Part shown: in pieces, positions 1-5,500 of the stretch
Layout of the letters: the number at the start of each line of letters is the position of its first letter
How positions within the stretch are numbered: the stretch's first letter is position 1
Source of the DNA: Deltaproteobacteria bacterium
GTDB taxonomy: Bacteria > Desulfobacterota > GWC2-55-46 > UBA9637
Length of the DNA: 5,891 nucleotides
Assembly: GCA_016234985.1 (NCBI GenBank)
Contig: JACRNK010000258.1
Span: forward strand, 1-5,891
Reading direction: 5' to 3'
Notes under the pieces: generated by a model
Told to the model about the DNA's origin: nothing
Databases searched by the model: none
Seen by the model: only the letters and a program-made list of their open reading frames with translations
Made by a program: the position numbers and the translations under genes

Positions 1-129
1 CATTTCTTCTTTCACCATTTCCGCAAGCTCCAGCCTTGAAAGCTGGAGAAGCTTTATGGCAAGCTGCAATTGCGGCGACATCACCAATTGCTGCGATAAT
101 CTTAAGTCCTGTCTTATTTCATGCGCCAT
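1..129 (-). CDS. rpoN: RNA polymerase sigma-54 factor, N-terminal part (runs off the window)
   Basis: Only the first 43 codons are present, starting at the ATG at 129-127. The peptide begins MAHEIRQDLRLSQQLVMSPQ and continues with LQLAIKLLQLSRLEL. This is the glutamine- and leucine-rich region I of sigma-54, which contacts bacterial enhancer-binding proteins and keeps the holoenzyme silent until ATP-driven activation. The gene lies 4 nt after the lptB stop, with a purine-rich GGGGGAGAGGG (142-152) about 12 nt upstream as a possible ribosome site. The position directly after lptB matches the conserved lptB-rpoN order of many proteobacteria. It is probably co-transcribed with the lpt genes. The core-binding, HTH and RpoN-box domains lie outside the window, so integrity cannot be judged. 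Confidence 0.95.
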   Translation of the reverse strand, partial: MAHEIRQDLRLSQQLVMSPQLQLAIKLLQLSRLELAEMVKEEM

Positions 130-133
130 AGGG

Positions 134-859
134 TTATATCGCCCTCTCCCCCAGATATGCCTCGCGCGCCTTCTTGCTTTCCATGATTGCGCCTGGCGTC
201 CCTTGCTCTATTATCTTTCCTCCATCTATTATATAAGCCCTGTCGCATATCCCCAACGTTTCGCGCCAATTATGGTCTGTCAGCAAAACACCGATGCCTT
301 TGCCCTTCAGTTTCATTATTATATCCTGAATATCGGCTACCGCTATCGGGTCTATGCCTGCAAACGGCTCATCCAATAATATAAATGAAGGCGAATTAAC
401 CAGAGACCGCGCTATCTCCACCCTTCTTCTCTCGCCGCCTGAAAGGGCATAGGCCTTGCTGTTTTCCAAATGGGTTATGCCGAGATCTTCAAGAAGACCT
501 TTCAATCTTATATCTTCCTCATCTGCCGGAAGCTCAAGAAATTCAAGCACCGCCTTAATGTTTTCCCTTACCGTAAGCTTTCTGAAAACAGACGGCTCCT
601 GCGGAAGATAACTTATGCCTTTCCTGGCCCTTTTATACATCGGAAGCTCCGTAATATCCTCATCCCCCAAAAACACCTCGCCGGATTCAGGGCCGATAAG
701 GCCGACTACCATATAAAATATGGTGGTCTTACCCGCCCCGTTCGGGCCTAAAAGCCCTACCACCTCGCCCTGTCTGACTTCCAGACCTACCCCGTCAACT
801 ACCCTTCTGCCTTTAAAGGATTTTACAAGACTTTTGGTTCTCAGCCTGCTCATTTGCAT
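134..859 (-). CDS. lptB: LPS export ABC transporter ATP-binding protein LptB
   Basis: This is the cytoplasmic ATPase of the LptB2FGC complex, which extracts LPS from the inner membrane and drives it along the LptA bridge. Numbered from the upstream ATG (241 aa), it has Walker A GPNGAGKT (38-45), Q-loop Gln87, signature LSGGERRR (139-146), Walker B FILLDEP (159-165), D-loop AGIDP (167-171) and switch His196. The phrase [13 protein letters not shown] after Walker A and the ending YLGERAI are typical of LptB rather than of a general ABC protein. Length matches the family. Two starts are possible: ATG at 859, or ATG at 853, which forms an ATGA overlap with the lptA stop. GGGA lies 4 nt before the first and about 10 nt before the second, so 853 is slightly favoured. 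A Trp (198) in HNWRET replaces the Val I recall from the E. coli protein. Confidence 0.97.
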   Translation of the reverse strand: MQMSRLRTKSLVKSFKGRRVVDGVGLEVRQGEVVGLLGPNGAGKTTIFYMVVGLIGPESGEVFLGDEDITELPMYKRARKGISYLPQEPSVFRKLTVRENIKAVLEFLELPADEEDIRLKGLLEDLGITHLENSKAYALSGGERRRVEIARSLVNSPSFILLDEPFAGIDPIAVADIQDIIMKLKGKGIGVLLTDHNWRETLGICDRAYIIDGGKIIEQGTPGAIMESKKAREAYLGERAI

Positions 860-1404
860 TTAGTCCCGGTTTTTTCATCCTTTGGATTTACAACTGCCTT
901 AACTCTATTGTCTGCGCTGCCTTCTACCAAACTTTTATCCTCATCCAGAAAGATGGTTATCTTATCGCCTTTGACAACATCGCAATCCTGCTCTACCTGC
1001 GGATTTCCTGTAAGAACAACCGCCCTGTTCTCTCTGGTATAAACCGCCTTTTCTCCGGTTGCCGTTTTATTTAACTGAACTATCCTGACATCCCCTGTTG
1101 CAATCATCTCTTTTATCTCTTTACCGTCGGCATAATAGACATAGAGCTCTTTTGAATAGAGCGTATAATCCTTCTGCTCTGCCTTCACATCGCCTTTAAA
1201 TATAACAAGGTTCTCCTTCTTTCTTGCCTCCATGTTGTTTGAGGTAATGGTTATAGGCTGAGTTTTGTCTATGATAATTTTATCTTCGGCAAGGCTATTA
1301 AGGCAGGCAATAGACAATAGGCAATAGGCAATGGGTATAATAATCCATAACCGACAACCTATAGCCCATAGCCTATCGCCTCTTTTAATTTTATATCGCC
1401 GCAT
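850..1404 (-). CDS. lptA: LPS transport periplasmic protein LptA (OstA-like), with a repeat-derived signal peptide
   Basis: LptA is the periplasmic protein whose stacked beta-jellyroll domains bridge LptC and LptD and carry LPS. After the signal peptide, residues about 48-150 show the OstA/LptA pattern: [31 protein letters not shown], then ATGDVRIVQ and [21 protein letters not shown], repeating strand-turn units with G-D-V and G-N-P turns. The signal peptide is basic ([11 protein letters not shown]) with a hydrophobic core (about 20-33) and a likely cleavage near SLA-ED (37-41). Codons 9-33 are encoded entirely by a heptamer array (1306-1380). The ATG at 1404 overlaps lptC by 14 nt, which suggests coupled translation; no strong ribosome site is visible. 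A lipobox reading at Cys34 (SIAC) is weak. The function is clear from the domain and context; the exact start is slightly less certain. Confidence 0.93.
   Translation of the reverse strand: MRRYKIKRGDRLWAIGCRLWIIIPIAYCLLSIACLNSLAEDKIIIDKTQPITITSNNMEARKKENLVIFKGDVKAEQKDYTLYSKELYVYYADGKEIKEMIATGDVRIVQLNKTATGEKAVYTRENRAVVLTGNPQVEQDCDVVKGDKITIFLDEDKSLVEGSADNRVKAVVNPKDEKTGTKCK
1306..1380. repeat. Bipartite heptamer array inside lptA (signal peptide)
   Basis: In the coding sense there are five units, GGCGATA, GGCTATG, GGCTATA, GGTTGTC and GGTTATG, a 12-nt spacer, then CATTGCC, TATTGCC, TATTGTC and TATTGCC; 75 bp, exactly 25 codons. The second run, reverse-complemented (GGCAATA), matches the first at five of seven positions, so the array is an imperfect inverted repeat built of heptamers. 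It encodes residues 9-33 of LptA. Confidence 0.92.
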
Positions 1405-1951
1405 CTTTCACCACTGTCCTGACATTTGCCGATATATAAACCCTTTCCGTTATCATATCCGCCAGAAATCCAATTCCTTCAATGCTGATATTCGGGCCTG
1501 TAAAAAACACCTTGTCCTTTGTGCTTATCTGTCTATTCGCTGCAACATACTTCAATGAATCCGTTTTAAGCCGGTAATTGTCAGTTGATGTAACCGTCAC
1601 ATCTCCGGCTATATCCATATCCTTGCTGTCATTCCTCAACCTGCCTTCCCTTCCCGTTAATGTGTAGCTAGCGCCATTTTGAGAATAAAAAACAACCCGG
1701 ACATTCTCAAAAACAGTCAGGTTGTCATTTTTAAAATATTGGGCTGAGTCTGCCTCAAGCTCCCATTCTTTGCGGCCGTTTTTCGTCTCCACATATCTGG
1801 CCTTCTCAATCCTTATATCAGCTTTAGAAGACCTTACCAATGTGCCGGATAAGCCTTTACGCATCATGGAATTTATATAAATAGACGCCCCTATGGCGGA
1901 CACAGCCGCAACTAAAAATATAGCGAGGATTAGTTTAATCTTTGGCTTCAC
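1391..1951 (-). CDS. lptC: LPS export protein LptC, inner-membrane anchored
   Basis: LptC is a bitopic membrane protein that receives LPS from LptB2FG and hands it to LptA. With the GTG start at 1951-1949 the protein is 186 aa, close to the family norm. It starts with a short basic stretch (MKPKIK), a transmembrane helix at about 7-27, then a periplasmic beta-rich LptC domain: WELEADSAQYF (63-73), LTVFENVRVVFYSQNG (78-93), LTGREGRLRNDSKDMDIAGDVTV (98-120) and LKTDSLKYVAANRQISTKDKV (128-148). The frame stays open back to a TTG at 2032. That extension would translate a promoter-like segment and a short repeat and would put about 27 extra residues before the membrane helix, so the GTG is preferred. 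Its 3' end overlaps lptA. Confidence 0.93.
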   Translation of the reverse strand: MKPKIKLILAIFLVAAVSAIGASIYINSMMRKGLSGTLVRSSKADIRIEKARYVETKNGRKEWELEADSAQYFKNDNLTVFENVRVVFYSQNGASYTLTGREGRLRNDSKDMDIAGDVTVTSTDNYRLKTDSLKYVAANRQISTKDKVFFTGPNISIEGIGFLADMITERVYISANVRTVVKDAAI

Positions 1952-1958
1952 AGCAAGA

Positions 1959-1986
1959 ATTATACCATTCTCATAAAATATGTAAA
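1959..1986 (-). promoter_or_regulatory. Sigma-70-type promoter for lptC-lptA-lptB-rpoN
   Basis: Read on the minus strand, TTTACA (1986-1981) and a perfect TATAAT (1964-1959) are separated by 16 nt. Just upstream is an AT-rich stretch with an A6 run (1987-2000) that could act as an UP element. The expected start of transcription, about 7 nt after the -10 box, falls at 1952-1951, on or next to the GTG of lptC, so the transcript may be leaderless. It lies in the 106 bp gap after kdsC. Promoter activity is inferred from sequence only. Confidence 0.65.
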
Positions 1987-2001
1987 GATTTTTTAATGTT
2001 T

Positions 2002-2031
2002 GATTAGACAGATTACAAGGCAGATTAGGCA
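2002..2031. repeat. Short degenerate direct repeat (GATTAGACA-type, three units)
   Basis: On the plus strand three units follow one another: GATTAGACA (2002-2010), GATTACAAGGCA (2011-2022, with a 3-nt insertion) and GATTAGGCA (2023-2031). It lies in the kdsC-lptC gap just upstream of the AT-rich stretch before the lptC promoter. Its style resembles the other short-period repeats in this window, but the unit is 9 nt rather than 7. It may be a repeat remnant or a protein-binding site; nothing decides between them. Confidence 0.55.
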
Positions 2032-2057
2032 AATTTTAGCTCTTTAAACTGTGTGCT

Positions 2058-2597
2058 TTACTCAAAATATTTTGCGGTCACCTCATCCCACTTACCCTGC
2101 GTTTTCAGGATTAGTTCGCAAATTTCCCGCACTGCGCCGCAGCCGCCGTTTTTTTGGGTTATATAATCCGCATATTTTTTTACATCAGCAACCGCATCCC
2201 TAACCGCAACGGCAAAACCAACTCTGCGCAAAAGCGGTATATCCACGAGTTCATCTCCCATATACGCAGCCTCGTTGGGCGACAGTTGTTTTTTCCCGGC
2301 AATATCCTCAAAGGCCGCCACCTTATCCATTGCTTTCTGATACACCATTTCTATTCCGAGGTTTTTTGCCCTGTGCAGCACAACCCGTGACTCTCTTGCT
2401 GTAATAATAGCAACATCTATCCCTGCCCTCATCAGGAGCTTTATGCCGTGTCCATCCTTGACGTCAAATAGCTTGGTCTCTTTGCCGTCATCAGCGTAGA
2501 TGATTTTACCGTTTGTCATAACGCCGTCCACATCAAGGATGAGGAGTTTGATGGGTTTGATTTTTTTTATGAGATTAGAGGATAGTTTTTTGGGCAT
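2058..2597 (-). CDS. kdsC: 3-deoxy-D-manno-octulosonate 8-phosphate phosphatase KdsC
   Basis: KdsC hydrolyses Kdo-8-phosphate to Kdo and phosphate in the cytoplasm, the step before CMP-Kdo formation for the LPS inner core. The 179-aa protein is a cap-less HAD phosphatase of the usual size. Motif I is LDVDGVMTNG with Asp22 (nucleophile) and Asp24. Motif II is IITARES with Thr66; the usual TGR is TAR here. The catalytic Lys is Lys92 in KAMDKVAAFE. Motif IV is MGDELVDIPLL with Asp115 and Asp119. The tail NGGCGAVREICELIL is the conserved KdsC C-terminal segment that reaches into the neighbouring active site of the tetramer. Its ATG follows the GH57 stop directly (TAAATG), and a GTGGAG about 9 nt upstream, inside the GH57 3' end, is a good ribosome site. 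No kdsD or kdsA is visible next to it. Confidence 0.96.
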   Translation of the reverse strand: MPKKLSSNLIKKIKPIKLLILDVDGVMTNGKIIYADDGKETKLFDVKDGHGIKLLMRAGIDVAIITARESRVVLHRAKNLGIEMVYQKAMDKVAAFEDIAGKKQLSPNEAAYMGDELVDIPLLRRVGFAVAVRDAVADVKKYADYITQKNGGCGAVREICELILKTQGKWDEVTAKYFE

Positions 2598-4769
2598 TTA
2601 AATTGACTCCACCTTAATTGTAAATTGTGTTTCAAAAACCGTATCCAGAGCAATGTCCCAGAAAAAGAAGAGGCACGACCCCTGAAAAATCCTTTCAAAC
2701 CCTGCCTCGGAGATGGAAACAGTCTCTATTGGAAATCTCCAGAGAGAAACTTCCTTATCAAAACTAAAATCCACTCTCATATTTGTCCATTTATCCACTA
2801 AACCTATTTGCCTGATAGCGGCAATCTCTCCTGTGCTTTCAAGCCCTTTATCTCCAATATCCTTTGCTCTGACATCGTAAAAACCTTCAGACCCATCGCA
2901 GCACGGCAAAATGAGATTAAATTCAATGCCGAATTTGAGAAGTTGATCTGTATTTGTTGTAGGGGCAAACGGCCGTTCACCCCTACCGGCCACACGATAT
3001 TTTACATCTATCTCATTATCTTTGACGGTTATTTTCTTCTCCACTAAAACCGATTGGTCTTTTACCTTGCCATCTCTGCTAAAAACAACCTGACCCTTGA
3101 CCCTTGACCCTTGACCCTTATTATTTTCATACGGTTTGTTAAAGAAATCTCCAATTTCCTCATGCGCATTTTTTTTAAAGCTGTCCAATGTCTCTTCCTT
3201 TTTTAAAAAATGCTCAACCAGCGATACCTTCTGTTGCCTGTCAAAGAAGAGATACTTTTCAAGACCTTCTTCCTTTGACGCTGTCAAATCATGGATGCTC
3301 TTTGCCTCGCCGGAGCCAGCCTTCTCCGACTGCGTTCTTACCTTGTGATGATACCCCTCTTCCCATCGTGAAAGGGTGTTGGAAAGATTGACAGCCTTTG
3401 GCCGAAAATCCATCTCCACGATAGAACCGCCGTTATGCGGACTCAAAAAGAGATTGATGGAAGGTGTTCTGACAAGAATCTCATTAAAGGTATCGGCATC
3501 GAAGTCAGCCTCTTGAGTAAGTGAGCTGTGAGCTGTGAGCTGTGAGCTGTTACTGCTTACTGCTTTCTGCTTACCGCTTACTATTTCCAAAAGGTTTTCC
3601 GCCTTAATCAAATTCTCGTAAACACTTCTTCGCAGATGCGGCAGATATAATCCACCAAATACACCGTGCCAGTAAGCATCGTTGCACTGAGCCTGATATA
3701 ATAAGTGGTGAGCTGTAAGCTGTGAGCTGTGAGCCGTTAACTGCTTACTGCTAACTGCTAACTGTTCACTGACATAAAGCATCCTTTTGTGCATCCAATT
3801 TGCCTCAGGATATTTGGCAAAGAAATTCCTCCAGAATCCGCCCTGCAGGAATCTCCTGACCCGCTCCCCGTCCGGCCATGTCTTTACCTCATTCACCAGA
3901 TTAGTATATGTCTCCGATGCCTCGGCAGGCAGCGCCCATTCCCCCATCTCCATGTAGGATGTGGTCGGCAGATAGACCCTGCCAATGGGTTCGTTGTTAT
4001 CCATATACTCGGAAAATGTTGCCGGCTTTATCAGTTCCGAATTTTCCGTAATGGCTTCAAGAAATTTTTCAAGCCATCCCTCTTTATAAACCCACTGGTG
4101 CGTGCCAGGCCATGTGCCAAATTTTTCGCCGTCATCAGCAAAGATTGCCGCCGGGTTTGTTCCGAGCGTTTCAACCCACCGGACATTTTCCACAAATTTC
4201 TCTACCTGTTGAAACGGGATGATATACCGGAGCCGTTCGCTTCCGGGAAATACCCTCAAAGCGCTTCCCATATCTTCTGTTATATAATAACCGGCAAGTT
4301 CCTCTTTTTTCATCCCCGCCTTTACAAAGTGATAATCGTCCACCACCACATATTCCATGCCCGCCTCTTTGAGATAACGTGGAAGCTGCGGCTCCCATAT
4401 CCTCTCTGCAAGCCACATGCCCCGCGGCCTTTTTCCGAAAATCTTTTCAAGCTTATCCGACATCATCCGTATCTGGCCGACCCTGTCCTGCGGCGGTATT
4501 ACGGCCAGTATAGGCTCGTAATAACCGCCGCCCATTATCTCTACCTGCCCCTTCTTCACCATCTCTCGGAGCATATCAATATATGGGCGGTGATTTTCCA
4601 GGAGCCAATCGAGAAGATAGCCTGTGATGTGAAAGGAAAGCTTTACGGACGGATATTCCCTGACAGCCTTGAGAAAGGGGAGATATGCGTTCTCATAACT
4701 CTCCTCAATCACATGGTCAAAATTGCCAACAGGCTGATGGTTGTGTATGCAGAAGATAAAATTTGGCAA
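2598..4769 (-). CDS. Glycoside hydrolase family 57, 4-alpha-glucanotransferase type, with four repeat-derived inserts
   Basis: The 723-aa protein resembles the Thermococcus litoralis type 4-alpha-glucanotransferase (about 659 aa), which transfers alpha-1,4-glucan segments; alpha-amylase activity is an alternative. No signal peptide is seen, so it is probably cytoplasmic and acts on glycogen or maltodextrin. Order: catalytic (beta/alpha)7 barrel (about 1-275) with IHNHQP (8-13), the nucleophile motif WLAERIWEP with Glu122 (119-127), VVVDDYHF (141-148) and the acid/base motif ADDGEKFGTWPG with Asp213 (211-222); a helical part ending in AQCNDAYWHGVFGG (360-373); then the C-terminal beta domains (DUF1925/DUF1926 type), including HNGGSI and EEIGDFFNKPYE. 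The start is TTG at 4769 with GAGGA 7 nt upstream and fits the family N-terminus. Inserts at residues 334-354, 396-417, 551-560 and 595-604 come from repeats and account for most of the extra length. All key catalytic residues remain. Confidence 0.92.
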   Translation of the reverse strand: MPNFIFCIHNHQPVGNFDHVIEESYENAYLPFLKAVREYPSVKLSFHITGYLLDWLLENHRPYIDMLREMVKKGQVEIMGGGYYEPILAVIPPQDRVGQIRMMSDKLEKIFGKRPRGMWLAERIWEPQLPRYLKEAGMEYVVVDDYHFVKAGMKKEELAGYYITEDMGSALRVFPGSERLRYIIPFQQVEKFVENVRWVETLGTNPAAIFADDGEKFGTWPGTHQWVYKEGWLEKFLEAITENSELIKPATFSEYMDNNEPIGRVYLPTTSYMEMGEWALPAEASETYTNLVNEVKTWPDGERVRRFLQGGFWRNFFAKYPEANWMHKRMLYVSEQLAVSSKQLTAHSSQLTAHHLLYQAQCNDAYWHGVFGGLYLPHLRRSVYENLIKAENLLEIVSGKQKAVSSNSSQLTAHSSLTQEADFDADTFNEILVRTPSINLFLSPHNGGSIVEMDFRPKAVNLSNTLSRWEEGYHHKVRTQSEKAGSGEAKSIHDLTASKEEGLEKYLFFDRQQKVSLVEHFLKKEETLDSFKKNAHEEIGDFFNKPYENNKGQGSRVKGQVVFSRDGKVKDQSVLVEKKITVKDNEIDVKYRVAGRGERPFAPTTNTDQLLKFGIEFNLILPCCDGSEGFYDVRAKDIGDKGLESTGEIAAIRQIGLVDKWTNMRVDFSFDKEVSLWRFPIETVSISEAGFERIFQGSCLFFFWDIALDTVFETQFTIKVESI
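2959..2986. repeat. 28-bp GTAGGGG-type palindrome inside the GH57 gene
   Basis: The left arm GTAGGGGCAAACGG (2959-2972) is followed at once by its near-complement CCGTTCACCCCTAC (2973-2986). Twelve of 14 pairs match on DNA. On the minus-strand (coding) RNA the two mismatches become U-G and G-U, so the whole stem can pair. It encodes GRGERPFAPT (595-604) in a stretch where I recall the archaeal enzyme being shorter. It shares its GTAGGG...CCTAC ends with the palindrome at 5639-5665. Confidence 0.8.
3091..3118. repeat. Four perfect tandem heptamers, TGACCCT (AGGGTCA in the coding sense)
   Basis: Four identical 7-bp units run from 3091 to 3118, encoding about KGQGSRVKGQ (551-560) of the GH57 protein. 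The unit contains no stop in any frame on the coding strand, so the array is open in every phase. No clear complementary second arm is present, unlike the two larger arrays in the same gene. Confidence 0.9.
3521..3582. repeat. Bipartite heptamer array B inside the GH57 gene
   Basis: In the coding sense the array reads AGTAAGC, GGTAAGC, AGAAAGC, AGTAAGC and a 6-nt AGTAAC, then AGCTCAC four times, 62 bp in all. It encodes residues about 396-417, including SSNSSQLTAHSS. The second run is roughly the reverse complement of the first (GTNAGC core). Only one reading phase is free of stops, and it is the one used. Confidence 0.92.
3708..3770. repeat. Bipartite heptamer array A inside the GH57 gene
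   Basis: Nine exact-length heptamers (63 bp, 21 codons) encode residues 334-354, SEQLAVSSKQLTAHSSQLTAH. In the coding sense: AGTGAAC, AGTTAGC twice, AGTAAGC, AGTTAAC, then GGCTCAC, AGCTCAC, AGCTTAC, AGCTCAC. It lies between the conserved HKRMLYVS and AQCNDAYWHG segments. It is a diverged copy of the array at 3521-3582, 125 bp away. Confidence 0.92.
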
Positions 4770-4776
4770 GGTAAAG

Positions 4777-4781
4777 TCCTC
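4777..4781 (-). promoter_or_regulatory. Ribosome binding site that fixes the TTG start of the GH57 gene
   Basis: GAGGA on the minus strand lies 7 nt before the TTG at 4769-4767. No in-frame ATG exists before the conserved FIFCIHNHQP segment, and the nearby ATG at 4792 is in another frame, so this site supports the rare TTG start. Confidence 0.75.
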
Positions 4782-4796
4782 TTTGCAGTCATGATT

Positions 4797-5174
4797 TTAA
4801 AGCCCAAGCGCTCTCTTAATTTCCGACAAAAAAGCTTTCCCTTCCTCTATCTTCAGAGATGCAACCGGTTCAACTATTTCTTCTTCAATATCGTAATCAG
4901 CAATTTCTCTGACCTCTCTGGCATTGATCAGCATCTTGTGATATTTCGGGTCAATCCTCCCCGGCTTTGCAAAGTAATAGCCGAAGGCTGATTCAACAGC
5001 AGAATGTTTCACAACATCAATACCTTCGGACTTTAATAAAGCCTGCGCCGCATAAAACATTGCGTAATATATCTTGCTGGCGGCATCAGGCGCGTAGCCG
5101 TCTCGCATAAGCTCCTCTGCCACTTTCAGGGCATGTTCCGCCTTTTCCATATACTTTTTCGCTTCATCGGTCAC
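4797..5174 (-). CDS. HEPN-domain protein, partner of the upstream nucleotidyltransferase
   Basis: This 125-aa, all-helical protein fits the HEPN family (PF05168-like). The helix YYAMFYAAQALLKSEGIDV (36-54) with KHSAVESAFGYYF (57-69) and the later AREVREIADYD (85-95) are the familiar landmarks. HEPN proteins next to small nucleotidyltransferases are often toxin RNases or substrate-binding partners. The catalytic RX4-6H motif of HepT-type toxins is not seen at the usual place, where RxxRxxADY stands instead. Arg73 and His79 (RIDPKYH) match the spacing but sit in a variable loop, so RNase activity is doubtful. The GTG start at 5174 overlaps the nucleotidyltransferase stop (GTGA), with AGGGG 8 nt upstream. 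Stop TAA lies 27 nt before the GH57 start. The actual role, whether toxin-antitoxin, regulator or nucleotide sensor, is unknown. Confidence 0.85.
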   Translation of the reverse strand: MTDEAKKYMEKAEHALKVAEELMRDGYAPDAASKIYYAMFYAAQALLKSEGIDVVKHSAVESAFGYYFAKPGRIDPKYHKMLINAREVREIADYDIEEEIVEPVASLKIEEGKAFLSEIKRALGL

Positions 5175-5500
5175 AGGACTATCCCCTCTCTCTCTACATT
5201 TTTGTAAAAGGAGAATCCCCTTTCTACGGCGGTTTTAAACCGTGACTCGGAAAAGACTTTCAGCGAGATTATCGGCTTAAAATTAAAATCCCACATTACG
5301 CTGTAAACAATATCACTCAGTCTGTTTTCTATTGCAGAACTTTTTTCATCTACCAATGCAACGATGTCCATGTCCGAATCTTCAGACGCCTTCCCTCTCG
5401 CCCTGGAGCCGAAAAGTATAAGCCTCTTTACATGGTTCAGGATATCATCAGGGATTCGTCTTTTAAATTCCGCAATAATTGCCAAGTCCTTTTCTTCCAT
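5171..5500 (-). CDS. Minimal nucleotidyltransferase (MNT, polymerase-beta superfamily)
   Basis: The 109-aa protein carries the nucleotidyltransferase signature LFGSRARGKASEDSDMDIVAL (29-49): Gly31-Ser32 followed by Asp43 and Asp45 as metal ligands. A third carboxylate at the end of the next strand (IISLKVFSE) is not evident, as in some members of this group. In MNT-HEPN modules of the MntA/HepT type this protein modifies and silences the HEPN toxin by adding AMP; that role is inferred here from the overlapping HEPN gene. The frame is open back to a GTG at 5638, but ATG 5500 has GAGG 8 nt upstream and fits the usual length, while the extra N-terminal segment looks non-coding. ATG 5527 is a second, weaker option. 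Confidence 0.85.
   Translation of the reverse strand: MEEKDLAIIAEFKRRIPDDILNHVKRLILFGSRARGKASEDSDMDIVALVDEKSSAIENRLSDIVYSVMWDFNFKPIISLKVFSESRFKTAVERGFSFYKNVEREGIVL

Noticed and set aside
1291..1303. Lipoprotein signal at Cys34 of LptA
   Set aside because: SIAC does not fit the lipobox (Ser at -3, Ile at -2), and LptA is a soluble periplasmic protein in known cases.
1952..2032. N-terminal extension of lptC from TTG 2032
   Set aside because: It would translate the short repeat and the -35/-10 promoter elements and add residues before a normal LptC start; no ribosome site supports it.
3521..3770. CRISPR-like array in the GH57 gene
   Set aside because: The period is 7 bp with no spacers, the arrays are translated in frame, and no cas genes are present.
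2598..4769. GH57 gene as a pseudogene because of low-complexity inserts
   Set aside because: The frame is intact over 723 codons, the catalytic motifs are complete, and stops are avoided within the inserts.
3789..4991. A 400-codon open frame on the plus strand, opposite the GH57 and HEPN genes
   Set aside because: It is antisense to a clearly conserved GH57 catalytic domain and to part of the HEPN gene, shows no recognisable domain, and is rich in Cys, His, Arg and Pro as expected of a shadow frame.
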